From UBA2211 sp035404185 (GTDB lineage: Bacteria; Patescibacteriota; Minisyncoccia; Minisyncoccales; Minisyncoccaceae): a stretch of 64,000 nt of DNA. The DNA lies in the NCBI GenBank assembly GCA_965230985.1, contig OZ246399.1, forward strand, positions 558,001-622,000, in the 5' to 3' direction. Below, one piece after another: positions 40,931-47,537 of this stretch. A program made the position numbers and the translations under genes. Each line of letters opens with the position of its first letter. Positions within the stretch are counted from its first letter, which is position 1. The notes below the pieces were generated by a model that saw only the letters and a program-made list of their open reading frames with translations, did not search any database and was not told where the DNA came from.

Positions 40931-41374
40931 ATGAAAATTAACAAAAAAACAAAAGAAGAGAAAGAGACTGACATTCAGCAAATCGTCAACCATTTTTTCT
41001 ATACCAAAGGCTTCTCTCTTGACGAAATCAAAGAATCAGCTAAAAAGAAGAAGATAATCTATTCTAGATTTACTAGGCCAGGCAAAGAATTGCTTGATCT
41101 TGCCGGTTCAGTAGAAAAAGCCAAAGAAGCCATGACGACAGTTGCCAATTGGGCCAAGTCCCGTAACCTTGATTACTCAATTGAAACCGTTTTCAAAAAA
41201 TGGTTAGAATTGGGAAAATTAAAACCCAAGGAAATTGTTAAAAAACCATATTATCGAAACCAACCAATGATTTGGTCTCAAACCAAAAGAAAATGGTACG
41301 TCATTGATGACGGAGGAGAATGGCTTGAATACGCTGACAAAGAAAACAAGATAGAATGGAGAATCGAAAAATAA
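40931..41374 (+). CDS. Soluble protein of unknown function
   Basis: 147 residues, strongly basic, no signal peptide or membrane helix. N-terminus KINKKTKEEKETDIQQIVNHFFYTKG; the middle EKAKEAMTTVANWAKSRNLDYSIETVFKKWLEL suggests a helical bundle, and the C-terminal RKWYVIDDGGEWLEYADKENKIEWRI could be a small beta domain. No family recognised. Placed between a PadR regulator and efp with short gaps. Confidence 0.6.
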   Translation: MKINKKTKEEKETDIQQIVNHFFYTKGFSLDEIKESAKKKKIIYSRFTRPGKELLDLAGSVEKAKEAMTTVANWAKSRNLDYSIETVFKKWLELGKLKPKEIVKKPYYRNQPMIWSQTKRKWYVIDDGGEWLEYADKENKIEWRIEK

Positions 41375-41396
41375 TAAGTTAAAAGAAAAAAAACAA

Positions 41397-41957
41397 ATGT
41401 TATCATACGCAGAATTAAACAGAGGTGTAATTATTGTTATCAATGATCAACCTTACGAAATATTAGAAGCCTTAAGCACTTTCAAAGGAAGAGGCCATTC
41501 CTATCTTCAAATGAAATTAAAAAACCTAATAAGTGGTGCTGTCATTTCAAAAAGTGCTCAACCAAGAGATTCTTTTGAAGAAGCAGATGTTGAAGAACAA
41601 GAAGCTAAATTCATTTTTGGAAATAAAGGAAAATACACTTTTAGCGACGTTAAAGGTAAAAGATTTGAATTAACCGAAGAACAAATTGGAGATAAAGCTG
41701 GATTCCTTAAAGCTAACGAAGAAGTAAAAACAATTATCTTTAATGACAAAATCATCAATGTCATTATTCCCATCAAAGTTCAATTAAAAGTTACTGAGGT
41801 TCCACCAGGCGTTAAGGGAGACCGAGCTCAGTCAGGAACTAAATTAGTAACTCTTGAGACTGGAAGAAAAATAGATGCCCCACTGTTTGTAAATGAAGAC
41901 GATATTATAGAAATAAATACAGAAAGCTCAACTTACGTTAGAAGAGTTAATGAGTAA
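41397..41957 (+). CDS. efp: Translation elongation factor P
   Basis: 186 residues with the three beta domains of EF-P, which helps ribosomes through polyproline. N-terminal LNRGVIIVINDQPYEILEALSTFKGRGHSYLQMKLKNL; the loop tip that carries the modified Lys34 in E. coli has Arg here (KGRG), as in the rhamnosylated EF-P class. C-terminal VPPGVKGDRAQSGTKLVTLETGRKIDAPLFV is typical. No modification enzyme is seen in the window. Followed by a strong terminator. Confidence 0.94.
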   Translation: MLSYAELNRGVIIVINDQPYEILEALSTFKGRGHSYLQMKLKNLISGAVISKSAQPRDSFEEADVEEQEAKFIFGNKGKYTFSDVKGKRFELTEEQIGDKAGFLKANEEVKTIIFNDKIINVIIPIKVQLKVTEVPPGVKGDRAQSGTKLVTLETGRKIDAPLFVNEDDIIEINTESSTYVRRVNE

Positions 41958-41964
41958 AACAAAA

Positions 41965-41988
41965 CCACCGAAATAATCGGTGGTTTTT
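41965..41988 (+). terminator. Terminator after efp
   Basis: CCACCG/CGGTGG with a 7-nt loop and five T; the other strand also offers a T run, so it may serve the convergent gene too. Confidence 0.85.
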
Positions 41989-42258
41989 CTATTTTACAAA
42001 TAAGTTACAAAAACAATGCCCATCCTTTTCAATCTCTTCCTCGTGATAAATACAAGGACAAATTATTCTCTTATCTGCTTTCTTGTCCCCTGTCATTTTT
42101 CTGCAGGGACAATATATTTCTCCGAAACCTTCCTTGCGAATTAATAATCCCTTAACAATTCCTGAAACTATGGCCTTATTGGGATTAAGCTTAAATCCTT
42201 TACTTTTAGCATATTCATCGCTTTTCTTTATTAAAATTTCAATATCTTTTTCTTCCAT
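41989..42258 (-). CDS. Ferredoxin:thioredoxin reductase catalytic-subunit-like protein
   Basis: 89 residues. All six cysteines of the FTR beta subunit are present in pairs: YCPCRKM, IICPCIY and HCFCNLF, the pattern that binds a 4Fe-4S cluster next to a redox-active disulfide. N-terminal helix with KSDEYAKSKGFKLNPNKA. The variable alpha subunit and ferredoxin are not seen nearby. It starts 1 nt after a thioredoxin gene, so the pair probably works together in disulfide reduction. Confidence 0.85.
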   Translation of the reverse strand: MEEKDIEILIKKSDEYAKSKGFKLNPNKAIVSGIVKGLLIRKEGFGEIYCPCRKMTGDKKADKRIICPCIYHEEEIEKDGHCFCNLFVK

Positions 42259-42259
42259 T

Positions 42260-42571
42260 TTAAATATTTAAATTTATCCAGCTTCTAATTTCTTCTTCTT
42301 GTTTTAAGCCAATAAACTTGTCTTTAACTTCTCCATTGATAAACAAAACAACTGTTGGAATTCGATCAACCTCGAACATGTTCCCCGTTACAGGATTTTT
42401 ATCCAAATCCATTTTGTAAAAATCTACCTTACCTGTATATTCTTCTGAAAGTTTCTCAATAATTGGTCCCAACATTTTACAAGGAGGACACCATTCAGTG
42501 AAAATATCTACCAATACCGGTTTATTATTCTTAACTGCCGACTCAAAAGTATCATCTGTTAGAATATTCAT
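42260..42571 (-). CDS. trxA: Thioredoxin
   Basis: 103 residues, one thioredoxin fold: LVDIFTEWCPPCKMLGPIIEKLSEEY with active site WCPPC (classical is WCGPC), DLDKNPVTGNMFEVDRIPTVVLFINGE with the cis-Pro. No signal peptide, so cytoplasmic. Upstream partner of the FTR-like gene. The CPPC site may change its redox potential. Confidence 0.93.
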   Translation of the reverse strand: MNILTDDTFESAVKNNKPVLVDIFTEWCPPCKMLGPIIEKLSEEYTGKVDFYKMDLDKNPVTGNMFEVDRIPTVVLFINGEVKDKFIGLKQEEEIRSWINLNI

Positions 42572-42609
42572 TTTTTTCTTTATTAATTATTACAATCATA
42601 TTATACATG

Positions 42610-42643
42610 GAAATAAAAAAAGAGACAATTATAAATTTTCTCT
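42610..42643 (-). terminator. Terminator of the second HNH gene
   Basis: AGAGA/TCTCT stem with seven T on the minus strand, overlapping the end of the reading frame. Confidence 0.6.
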
Positions 42644-43096
42644 TTTATTTTCCACTTCCACTCTTGTAGATCTCAAAGCAATCTCCATTAGATCGCCCTC
42701 AGTCAATGCTTCTCCATTAAAATAACGCTGGCTTATTTCAACAAAGCCAAATAGGTTTTGCATTATTAGTATTCTTTTGTATCTATCATAGAGAAGATGA
42801 ACTTCTACATGGCAATCAGGACATCCTTTCTTTATTGACCCATTCCTACCGCCATATTCCCGAGGAATCTCGTGATGCTCTTCGATTTCTGTTACTTCCG
42901 TGTCTTTCTCCCCATGAATAATAATGCATCTTGGACATTTGCCGTGATCTACCCCATTTCCATTTTTATGCCTTGGATGAGGTTCTTTTCTTGAAGATCT
43001 TCTTCCATCATGATAAGTAGTCCTTTTTTTGGTAAAATTTTTTTCTAACTTTTTCGGAATAAATCCTTTTGCTAAGGATCTTTTATCACCATTCAA
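42629..43096 (-). CDS. HNH-family endonuclease
   Basis: 155 residues from a TTG start selected by GAGGTGA 5 nt upstream; the frame extends 14 codons further up without a ribosome site. Basic N-terminal half (FTKKRTTYHDGRRSSRKEPHPRHKNG), then CPRCIIIHGEKD, IEEHHEIPREYGGRNGSIKKGCPDCHVEVHLLYD: the two CxxC, central HH and final His of an HNH nuclease. Different from the nuclease at 2271-2747. Target unknown. Confidence 0.78.
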   Translation of the reverse strand: MNGDKRSLAKGFIPKKLEKNFTKKRTTYHDGRRSSRKEPHPRHKNGNGVDHGKCPRCIIIHGEKDTEVTEIEEHHEIPREYGGRNGSIKKGCPDCHVEVHLLYDRYKRILIMQNLFGFVEISQRYFNGEALTEGDLMEIALRSTRVEVENKRENL

Positions 43097-43190
43097 ATAA
43101 TCACCTCGATTAAATGATAAATAAATGTAAAGGTTCAACTATACCAGAAGAACCATCTACATTTTATTCTTGTTTTAAAAATCCGTCAAA

Positions 43191-43391
43191 CTAATCTTTT
43201 TCTATCTCTTTTTTAATCTCCTCAAATTCATTTTCAATTTCTTTGAATTGTTTCTTAGCTTCTTTGATTATTAGAGCCGCTTCTTTTACTTTTTCTAATC
43301 CTTCCTCAACATCAACTTCTTCCTGTTTTTCGAACCATTCGGCAATTAAAGATAATTTTTTAAGACTTTGGTTAAGATTTTTTTCCTTCAT
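43191..43391 (-). CDS. xseB: Exodeoxyribonuclease VII small subunit
   Basis: 66 residues, coiled-coil pair of helices (NQSLKKLSLIAEWFEKQEEVDVEEGLEKVKEAALIIKEA) matching XseB. It overlaps the end of xseA by 20 nt. Several small subunits wrap one XseA. Confidence 0.88.
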   Translation of the reverse strand: MKEKNLNQSLKKLSLIAEWFEKQEEVDVEEGLEKVKEAALIIKEAKKQFKEIENEFEEIKKEIEKD

Positions 43392-44607
43392 TTTTTTGTG
43401 TTTTTTTAACTTGCGTATTTATTATTCCGTTATATACTTTTAAATCAATAATATCTTCGACTTTAACATCATTAATGTTTTTAATTACTCCCTTTTTGCT
43501 ATTCGCAATACAATATCCTAACTTTAAATTCCTTTCTGGATCATTTTGATTAATTGTCTTTTCAATATTTCCCAATTTATCTTTCATTTTGCTAATCTCA
43601 TTTTCAAGTATTTTTGGAATTACGGTTTTAATTCTAAATTCAATCATTTTAAATAAAGAAATTACTTTTTCTAACTTGTCTTTAATTTTTAAAAATAAAC
43701 TATTAATTTTGTATTCTAAACTTCTTAAAGAAGAAGAAAAAGAATTAAAAATTTCTCTTTCCATTGCTTTTAATTCTAACTCTGCTTCCTGCCAAGACTG
43801 ATTTAAAAGGTTAGCCGCTGCAGTCGGAGTTGAAACCATTTTATCAGCCACTAAAGATAATAATGGCACATCTTTATCATGCCCGATAGCTGCGATTACC
43901 GGAAAAGGAAGACTAGCAATTTCCCTTATTAATATCTCATTATTAAAGGCTAAAAACGACTCCAAAGAGCCACCTCCTCGCATAATGACAAGAACATCGA
44001 TATCTTGTTTCTTCATCGTCTTAACGCTATTTAGGAGGTCTCTAACCGCTTCCAACCCTTCAACTCGAGAGTCGATAAACTTGATTTGGAAGCCAAACCT
44101 TCCTAAATTATTTAAAAAGTCAGAAATAACCGCTCCCTGCTTAGAAGTAATAATACCAACCCTTTTAACAAAAGAAGGAATTTCCTTTTTTTTATTTAAA
44201 TCAAATAATCCTTCATCTTCCAATTTCTTTTTTAATTTCTCGTATTCCTTTTTCAATTCCCCTTCTCCCATCAACTGTATTGTTTTTGCCTTAAAACTTA
44301 ATCTTCCTGTCGGAGGATAAACATCGGGGATTCCTTTAGCGATAATTTCTAATCCTTCTTTTAATTCTACTCCGCATAATTTATAATCATAATTCCAAAC
44401 AACACAAGATAAAACACTTTTGTCTTTTTTATCCTTCAAAGAAAAATAAACATGCCCAACTGAGCTGATTTTAACTTCCGAAACCTCTCCCACTATTCTT
44501 GCTTCAAAAGAATTAAGTATTCCGTTTAATAATTTCAAATACGCAGAAATAGAAAGAATGTTATTCTCCAAAAGTTCCTTTACTGCTGATTTACCTTTTT
44601 GTTCCAT
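43372..44607 (-). CDS. xseA: Exodeoxyribonuclease VII large subunit
   Basis: 411 residues. N-terminal OB fold (ISAYLKLLNGILNSFEARIVGEVSEVKISSVGHVYFSLKD), core VGIITSKQGAVISDFLNNL, DVLVIMRGGGSLESFLAFN, PVIAAIGHDKDVPLLSLVADKMVSTPTAAA, then a long coiled coil. Degrades single-stranded DNA. A TAGAAT box ends 6 nt before the ATG. xseB follows in overlap. Confidence 0.96.
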   Translation of the reverse strand: MEQKGKSAVKELLENNILSISAYLKLLNGILNSFEARIVGEVSEVKISSVGHVYFSLKDKKDKSVLSCVVWNYDYKLCGVELKEGLEIIAKGIPDVYPPTGRLSFKAKTIQLMGEGELKKEYEKLKKKLEDEGLFDLNKKKEIPSFVKRVGIITSKQGAVISDFLNNLGRFGFQIKFIDSRVEGLEAVRDLLNSVKTMKKQDIDVLVIMRGGGSLESFLAFNNEILIREIASLPFPVIAAIGHDKDVPLLSLVADKMVSTPTAAANLLNQSWQEAELELKAMEREIFNSFSSSLRSLEYKINSLFLKIKDKLEKVISLFKMIEFRIKTVIPKILENEISKMKDKLGNIEKTINQNDPERNLKLGYCIANSKKGVIKNINDVKVEDIIDLKVYNGIINTQVKKTQKNEGKKS

Positions 44608-44613
44608 ATTGCT

Positions 44614-44619
44614 ATTCTA
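44614..44619 (-). promoter_or_regulatory. -10 box of xseA
   Basis: TAGAAT exactly 6 nt upstream of the xseA ATG; no clear -35. Same leaderless geometry as gyrB and murG. Confidence 0.4.
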
Positions 44620-44690
44620 TCAAAAAAACAAAAAATCCGCTATTTACTAAAGCTATTTACATTTTTATATGAATATGGTAATAAAAAATC

Positions 44691-45073
44691 GGCCCCTCAA
44701 GAACATATGTCTCTTTGAAGAGGCCTAGGAGAAGGTAGAGGCGCATGAACTTATGCTAAATGTAGCAATCATCCAACTCTCTGCGATCTCTGGTTTATTT
44801 CTGTTATGTGAGACGTCCCCTCTCTCGCTTCTGATAAGAGGAACTGTAAGAGTCTCTTTCGACAGACGAATACCAGTGCCGGACAGCACGATTCCGGTTC
44901 ATCGCAGCACCATGAAAAGTTGCTACACTATGGTGCGGGTTCAAATCCTGCAATAATGTAGCAAATTATCTCCTATGATTGAGCACAAAGCTCAATCAAA
45001 ACTAAATTTAATGGGATGCCAATATGTGTATCCCAGGGGGAAGCCTACCATTGTGCTTCCCTTTATTTTTTTT
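44691..45073 (+). ncRNA. Candidate structured RNA of unknown class
   Basis: About 380 nt on the plus strand between minus-strand genes, with no credible protein. Pairings seen by eye: a 5' hairpin with GGCC/GGCC ends; CTGCGAT (44781-44787) with ATCGCAG (44901-44907) enclosing CTGGT/ACCAG, GAGAC/GTCTC, CCTCT/AGAGG and CCGGA/TCCGG; GCACCAT/ATGGTGC; a tRNA-like T arm GCGGG-TTCAAAT-CCTGC; TGATTGAGC/GCTCAATCA; TGGGAT/ATCCCA; and a terminator. TGCTACA in one loop can pair with TGTAGCA either upstream (44761) or downstream (44957). A weak promoter fits a start at 44691. tmRNA, RNase P and SRP hallmarks were not found. Confidence 0.6.
45038..45073 (+). terminator. Terminator of the structured RNA
   Basis: GGGAAGC/GCTTCCC stem followed by TTTATTTTTTTT. 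Its T tract overlaps the end of the convergent nuclease gene. Confidence 0.85.
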
Positions 45074-45824
45074 CGTGCTTAATTTTTGCCATTACGGCGT
45101 TCTTTCTATAGTTACAAAAATCACACTCAGAATTCATTTCTGGAATCTTATCACTCATTAAACATTTTTTAATATCCATTAGCGCTCCCTCTATCCAAGA
45201 ATCATCTCCGGTATATGGAATAACTTTAATATCAAACTCTAATTTTTTATCAAAATAAGGCTTGCCCGTATCTCCATTGCAATAAACAAAATATCCCGTC
45301 GGAGAAACATCAAATCCATTCTTTCTAAAGAGCCATTGATATATTTCCATCTGTCGCTTATATCCTCTCTGCCATTCAGCATCTAAATTAACCTCGCTGG
45401 TTTTAGATGTTGCCTTGTAATCAACAATTATTACTTCCCCCTTAGGATTAATCCAAATATCATCAATTGCTCCAGTAATTAAAAGATTGGTTGGTTCATG
45501 CAAATATTCAATTCCTTTAAAAGTATTCCTCCAAGTATCAATATCTTTATGTTTATAAGGAATCGCATCTATTCCGAATTCTTCTATAAAAGGATGAACA
45601 GTTTGTTCTTTCCTATATAAATCAAATTCTTTTTTTAGCAATGAATCAACCGCACTGTTCAACGTAAAAGGAAACCCAGGGGGTCTACCTATTCCTAATC
45701 GCCTATCTAAATAGAAACACTGTGGACACTCCATAAACAAATCTATCTTTGAACGACTAAGTTTAAATGGTGTTTTCGATTCAGGATTAAAAATATTATT
45801 CGATTTTTTGTAGTATTCTGACAT
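45063..45824 (-). CDS. PD-(D/E)XK nuclease, RecB/Cas4-like
   Basis: 253 residues. N-terminal LSRSKIDLFMECPQCFYLDRRLG holds the first two cysteines; nuclease motifs follow as LITGAIDDIW (Asp), VIIVDYKATSKT (D-x-K) and RQMEIYQWLF; the C-terminal ECDFCNYR gives the other cysteines, so a Fe-S cluster of Cas4/AddB type is likely. No CRISPR array or cas gene lies nearby, so a general DNA repair or end-processing role is more probable than Cas4. Confidence 0.85.
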   Translation of the reverse strand: MSEYYKKSNNIFNPESKTPFKLSRSKIDLFMECPQCFYLDRRLGIGRPPGFPFTLNSAVDSLLKKEFDLYRKEQTVHPFIEEFGIDAIPYKHKDIDTWRNTFKGIEYLHEPTNLLITGAIDDIWINPKGEVIIVDYKATSKTSEVNLDAEWQRGYKRQMEIYQWLFRKNGFDVSPTGYFVYCNGDTGKPYFDKKLEFDIKVIPYTGDDSWIEGALMDIKKCLMSDKIPEMNSECDFCNYRKNAVMAKIKHEKK

Positions 45825-45831
45825 GTTTTAC

Positions 45832-45859
45832 TTGACAATTTAATTATAACTATGATAAT
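45832..45859 (+). promoter_or_regulatory. Plus-strand promoter between nuclease and NYN genes
   Basis: TTGACA (45832-45837), 16-nt spacer, GATAAT (45854-45859). It points toward a 19-codon ORF and a terminator-like hairpin, antisense to the end of the NYN gene. Confidence 0.6.
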
Positions 45860-45876
45860 ATGGTTGTAGAATTCTT

Positions 45877-45936
45877 ATGAAAAAGTACCTCTTAATGGTT
45901 TCGTCCTTAAGCGGTGCTTTTTCTTTTATACTCTAA
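45877..45936 (+). CDS. Possible 19-residue hydrophobic peptide
   Basis: ATG frame MKKYLLMVSSLSGAFSFIL, a short signal-like hydrophobic peptide about 11 nt after the predicted start of transcription. No Shine-Dalgarno. It overlaps a hairpin and the 3' end of the NYN gene on the other strand, so the RNA itself may be the product. Confidence 0.25.
   Translation: MKKYLLMVSSLSGAFSFIL
45880..45921 (-). terminator. Bidirectional terminator-like hairpin at the NYN gene end
   Basis: AAAAAG-ACC ... GGT-CTTTTT arms with an inner CTTAA/TTAAG pair, and T runs on both strands. It includes the NYN stop codon. Confidence 0.6.
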
Positions 45937-46413
45937 TTTTTTCCTTAAATCATACATAAAAACTACCTTTTCCTTGGCTGTCTTTTTTAGTAATGTTGAA
46001 CAATTATTATAATGAGGGCTCATTACCGTCCTTAAGCGATTATGATCGTATAAATACCCAACTAAAGAATAAAAATCTCCATCACTCGTAACAACGACGG
46101 CCTTATCAAAATTATTTTCAAAACAATCAATCATAGCCTGAACAACTAAATCAGCATCAATATTCCCTTTATGTGATCCATCTTTATTTGGAAGAACTGG
46201 CTTAAATTTTAATATAAATCCTGCCTTTTGAAGCGAGGCGTACATGTTGCTATTCTCTGGAACATATCCAATAAATAAATATGCAACGGAAACTCCGTAT
46301 TTTTCCTTTAAATAAACTCTGAATTTTTTAAAATCTAAAAGCCATCCCAGATTTTTTATACCTATATTTAAATTCTGACTATCTATAAAAGCAAAATTGT
46401 TTTCTTTATTCAT
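45907..46413 (-). CDS. NYN-domain (LabA/DUF88-like) ribonuclease
   Basis: 168 residues of PIN-like NYN fold: NFAFIDSQNLNIGIK with the first Asp, KGNIDADLVVQAM with the acidic pair, and AVVVTSDGDFYSLVGYL with the last Asp group. Probably a metal-dependent RNase. It lies after an HD-domain gene with a 16-nt gap. Confidence 0.88.
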   Translation of the reverse strand: MNKENNFAFIDSQNLNIGIKNLGWLLDFKKFRVYLKEKYGVSVAYLFIGYVPENSNMYASLQKAGFILKFKPVLPNKDGSHKGNIDADLVVQAMIDCFENNFDKAVVVTSDGDFYSLVGYLYDHNRLRTVMSPHYNNCSTLLKKTAKEKVVFMYDLRKKLEYKRKSTA

Positions 46414-46429
46414 TATAAATTAGTTTTAC

Positions 46430-46987
46430 TTAACTTAAAAGAACCAACATTGCCTCATATTTAGGCTTAATTATTTTCTTTGAATTCTCAAAATTGAGCT
46501 GATTCCATTTATTTTCAAGTTTTTTTCTAACTGCTTCTTTAGCTTCCATCTGATTCAAATTTTCATAGATAAAAGCGGCTTTAAATATTCCTGGAATATT
46601 ATCAAAATTACTTAAAGCATCCGCATCGGCAATTATCTTTTCTTCAACACTTGTTGGATTATTTTTTTGTGAACCGCGATGATTTAAAATACAATTCTTA
46701 ACCATCTCTATCTTTTCAATTGGATAATTTAATTCTTTTAATTTTTCTTCTGCAATCTTTGCTCCAGTAATATGGTGATCTTTCCTACCATAAATAACGG
46801 AACCGATATCATGCAGCCAAGCAGCAATTTCAACTACCTCTTTATCAGCTCCCAATTCTTCAGCTAGCTCAAGGGCATATTTAACTGTAGGAACAAAATG
46901 AAAAATAAAAGGTTCGTAGCCATATTTACTATTTGATTTTAGTGACTCTTTTTCAACAAAATTTTTAATCTCTTCAATTATGTTCAT
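46430..46987 (-). CDS. HD-domain phosphohydrolase
   Basis: 185 residues. Metal-binding HD motif in EIAAWLHDIGSVIYG with preceding His in FHFVPTVKYALELAEELG and the later KDHHITGAKIAEEKL, NHRGS and DADALSNFDN. Typical of a nucleotide or cyclic-nucleotide hydrolase; substrate unknown. It overlaps the preceding membrane-protein gene by 14 nt, so the genes are coupled. Confidence 0.88.
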   Translation of the reverse strand: MNIIEEIKNFVEKESLKSNSKYGYEPFIFHFVPTVKYALELAEELGADKEVVEIAAWLHDIGSVIYGRKDHHITGAKIAEEKLKELNYPIEKIEMVKNCILNHRGSQKNNPTSVEEKIIADADALSNFDNIPGIFKAAFIYENLNQMEAKEAVRKKLENKWNQLNFENSKKIIKPKYEAMLVLLS

Positions 46988-47318
46988 CTTTGTTAAATAA
47001 GAAAAGCACTCCTGATAATAGCAAAGGAAGCGATATCAGAACAAAAGTATCCCACCTATGATAAGTCCCATAATAAACAGTAAAGATAATGCTCATAATG
47101 ATAAAAATAATTCCTCCTGTTCTTGGCTTTTTCCATGAATAAAACAATACAATAATAAGAAAAATAGTTGGAATGTTATGCATAAAAAATCCCCCTATTT
47201 TATCCAACAATGATCCGTCCATACTAAAAACATCGAAAGACAAAAGAACAAGGAAAGAAACAAAAATAATCATTAATATTCTTGGAAACCAAATTGTTAA
47301 TATTTTTTTAATATTCAT
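46974..47318 (-). CDS. Four-helix membrane protein of unknown function
   Basis: 114 residues with about four hydrophobic helices (ILMIIFVSFLVLLSFDVF, NIPTIFLIIVLFYSW, GGIIFIIMSIIFTVYYG, FVLISLPLLLSGVLFLF). DUF-type small membrane protein common in low-GC genomes. Its ATG overlaps the stop of the 47-codon ORF upstream (ATGA), so both are translated together. Confidence 0.7.
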   Translation of the reverse strand: MNIKKILTIWFPRILMIIFVSFLVLLSFDVFSMDGSLLDKIGGFFMHNIPTIFLIIVLFYSWKKPRTGGIIFIIMSIIFTVYYGTYHRWDTFVLISLPLLLSGVLFLFNKDEHN

Positions 47319-47458
47319 ATTATTTTTTTAATTTTCTTATTATTTCTTTCTTGCCTAAGTTTCTGAGAAGGCTTGCCTTCTTTATACTTACTTACCTGTC
47401 TTTCATATGAGTTCATCTTTCCTATATTCTTCACAGGATGTCTTACAAATAATGTCAT
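47315..47458 (-). CDS. 47-residue basic protein
   Basis: Frame MTLFVRHPVKNIGKMNSYER ... ending NNKKIKKII. Strongly basic, no hydrophobic helix. The ATG lies 6 nt after the TATAAT of a 36-bp promoter repeated at 5134-5169, and the TGA stop overlaps the ATG of the next gene. Both features argue for a real gene; function unknown, RNA or DNA binding is possible from its charge. Confidence 0.65.
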   Translation of the reverse strand: MTLFVRHPVKNIGKMNSYERQVSKYKEGKPSQKLRQERNNKKIKKII

Positions 47459-47460
47459 GC

Positions 47461-47496
47461 TTTTATTATACTTCTAAAAACAAAAAGTGCCAATAA
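47461..47496 (-). promoter_or_regulatory. Duplicated promoter module, copy 2
   Basis: TTGGCA (47488-47493), 17-nt spacer, TATAAT (47465-47470), 6 nt to ATG. 36 bp identical to 5134-5169. Confidence 0.8.
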
Positions 47497-47537
47497 CGAT
47501 AAGATTTACGGAAACGTTTTATTAGAGTCTTTTAAGA

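Noticed and set aside
44753..44956. 67-codon plus-strand ORF
   Set aside because: It runs through the helices of the candidate RNA, has odd composition and no ribosome site.
44691..44963. tmRNA or a tRNA with an intron
   Set aside because: Only a T arm is recognisable; no D or anticodon arm, no tag reading frame ending in Ala-Ala and no conserved 5' end.
45063..45824. Cas4 of a CRISPR system
   Set aside because: No array or other cas genes in the window; Cys-containing RecB-type nucleases occur widely.
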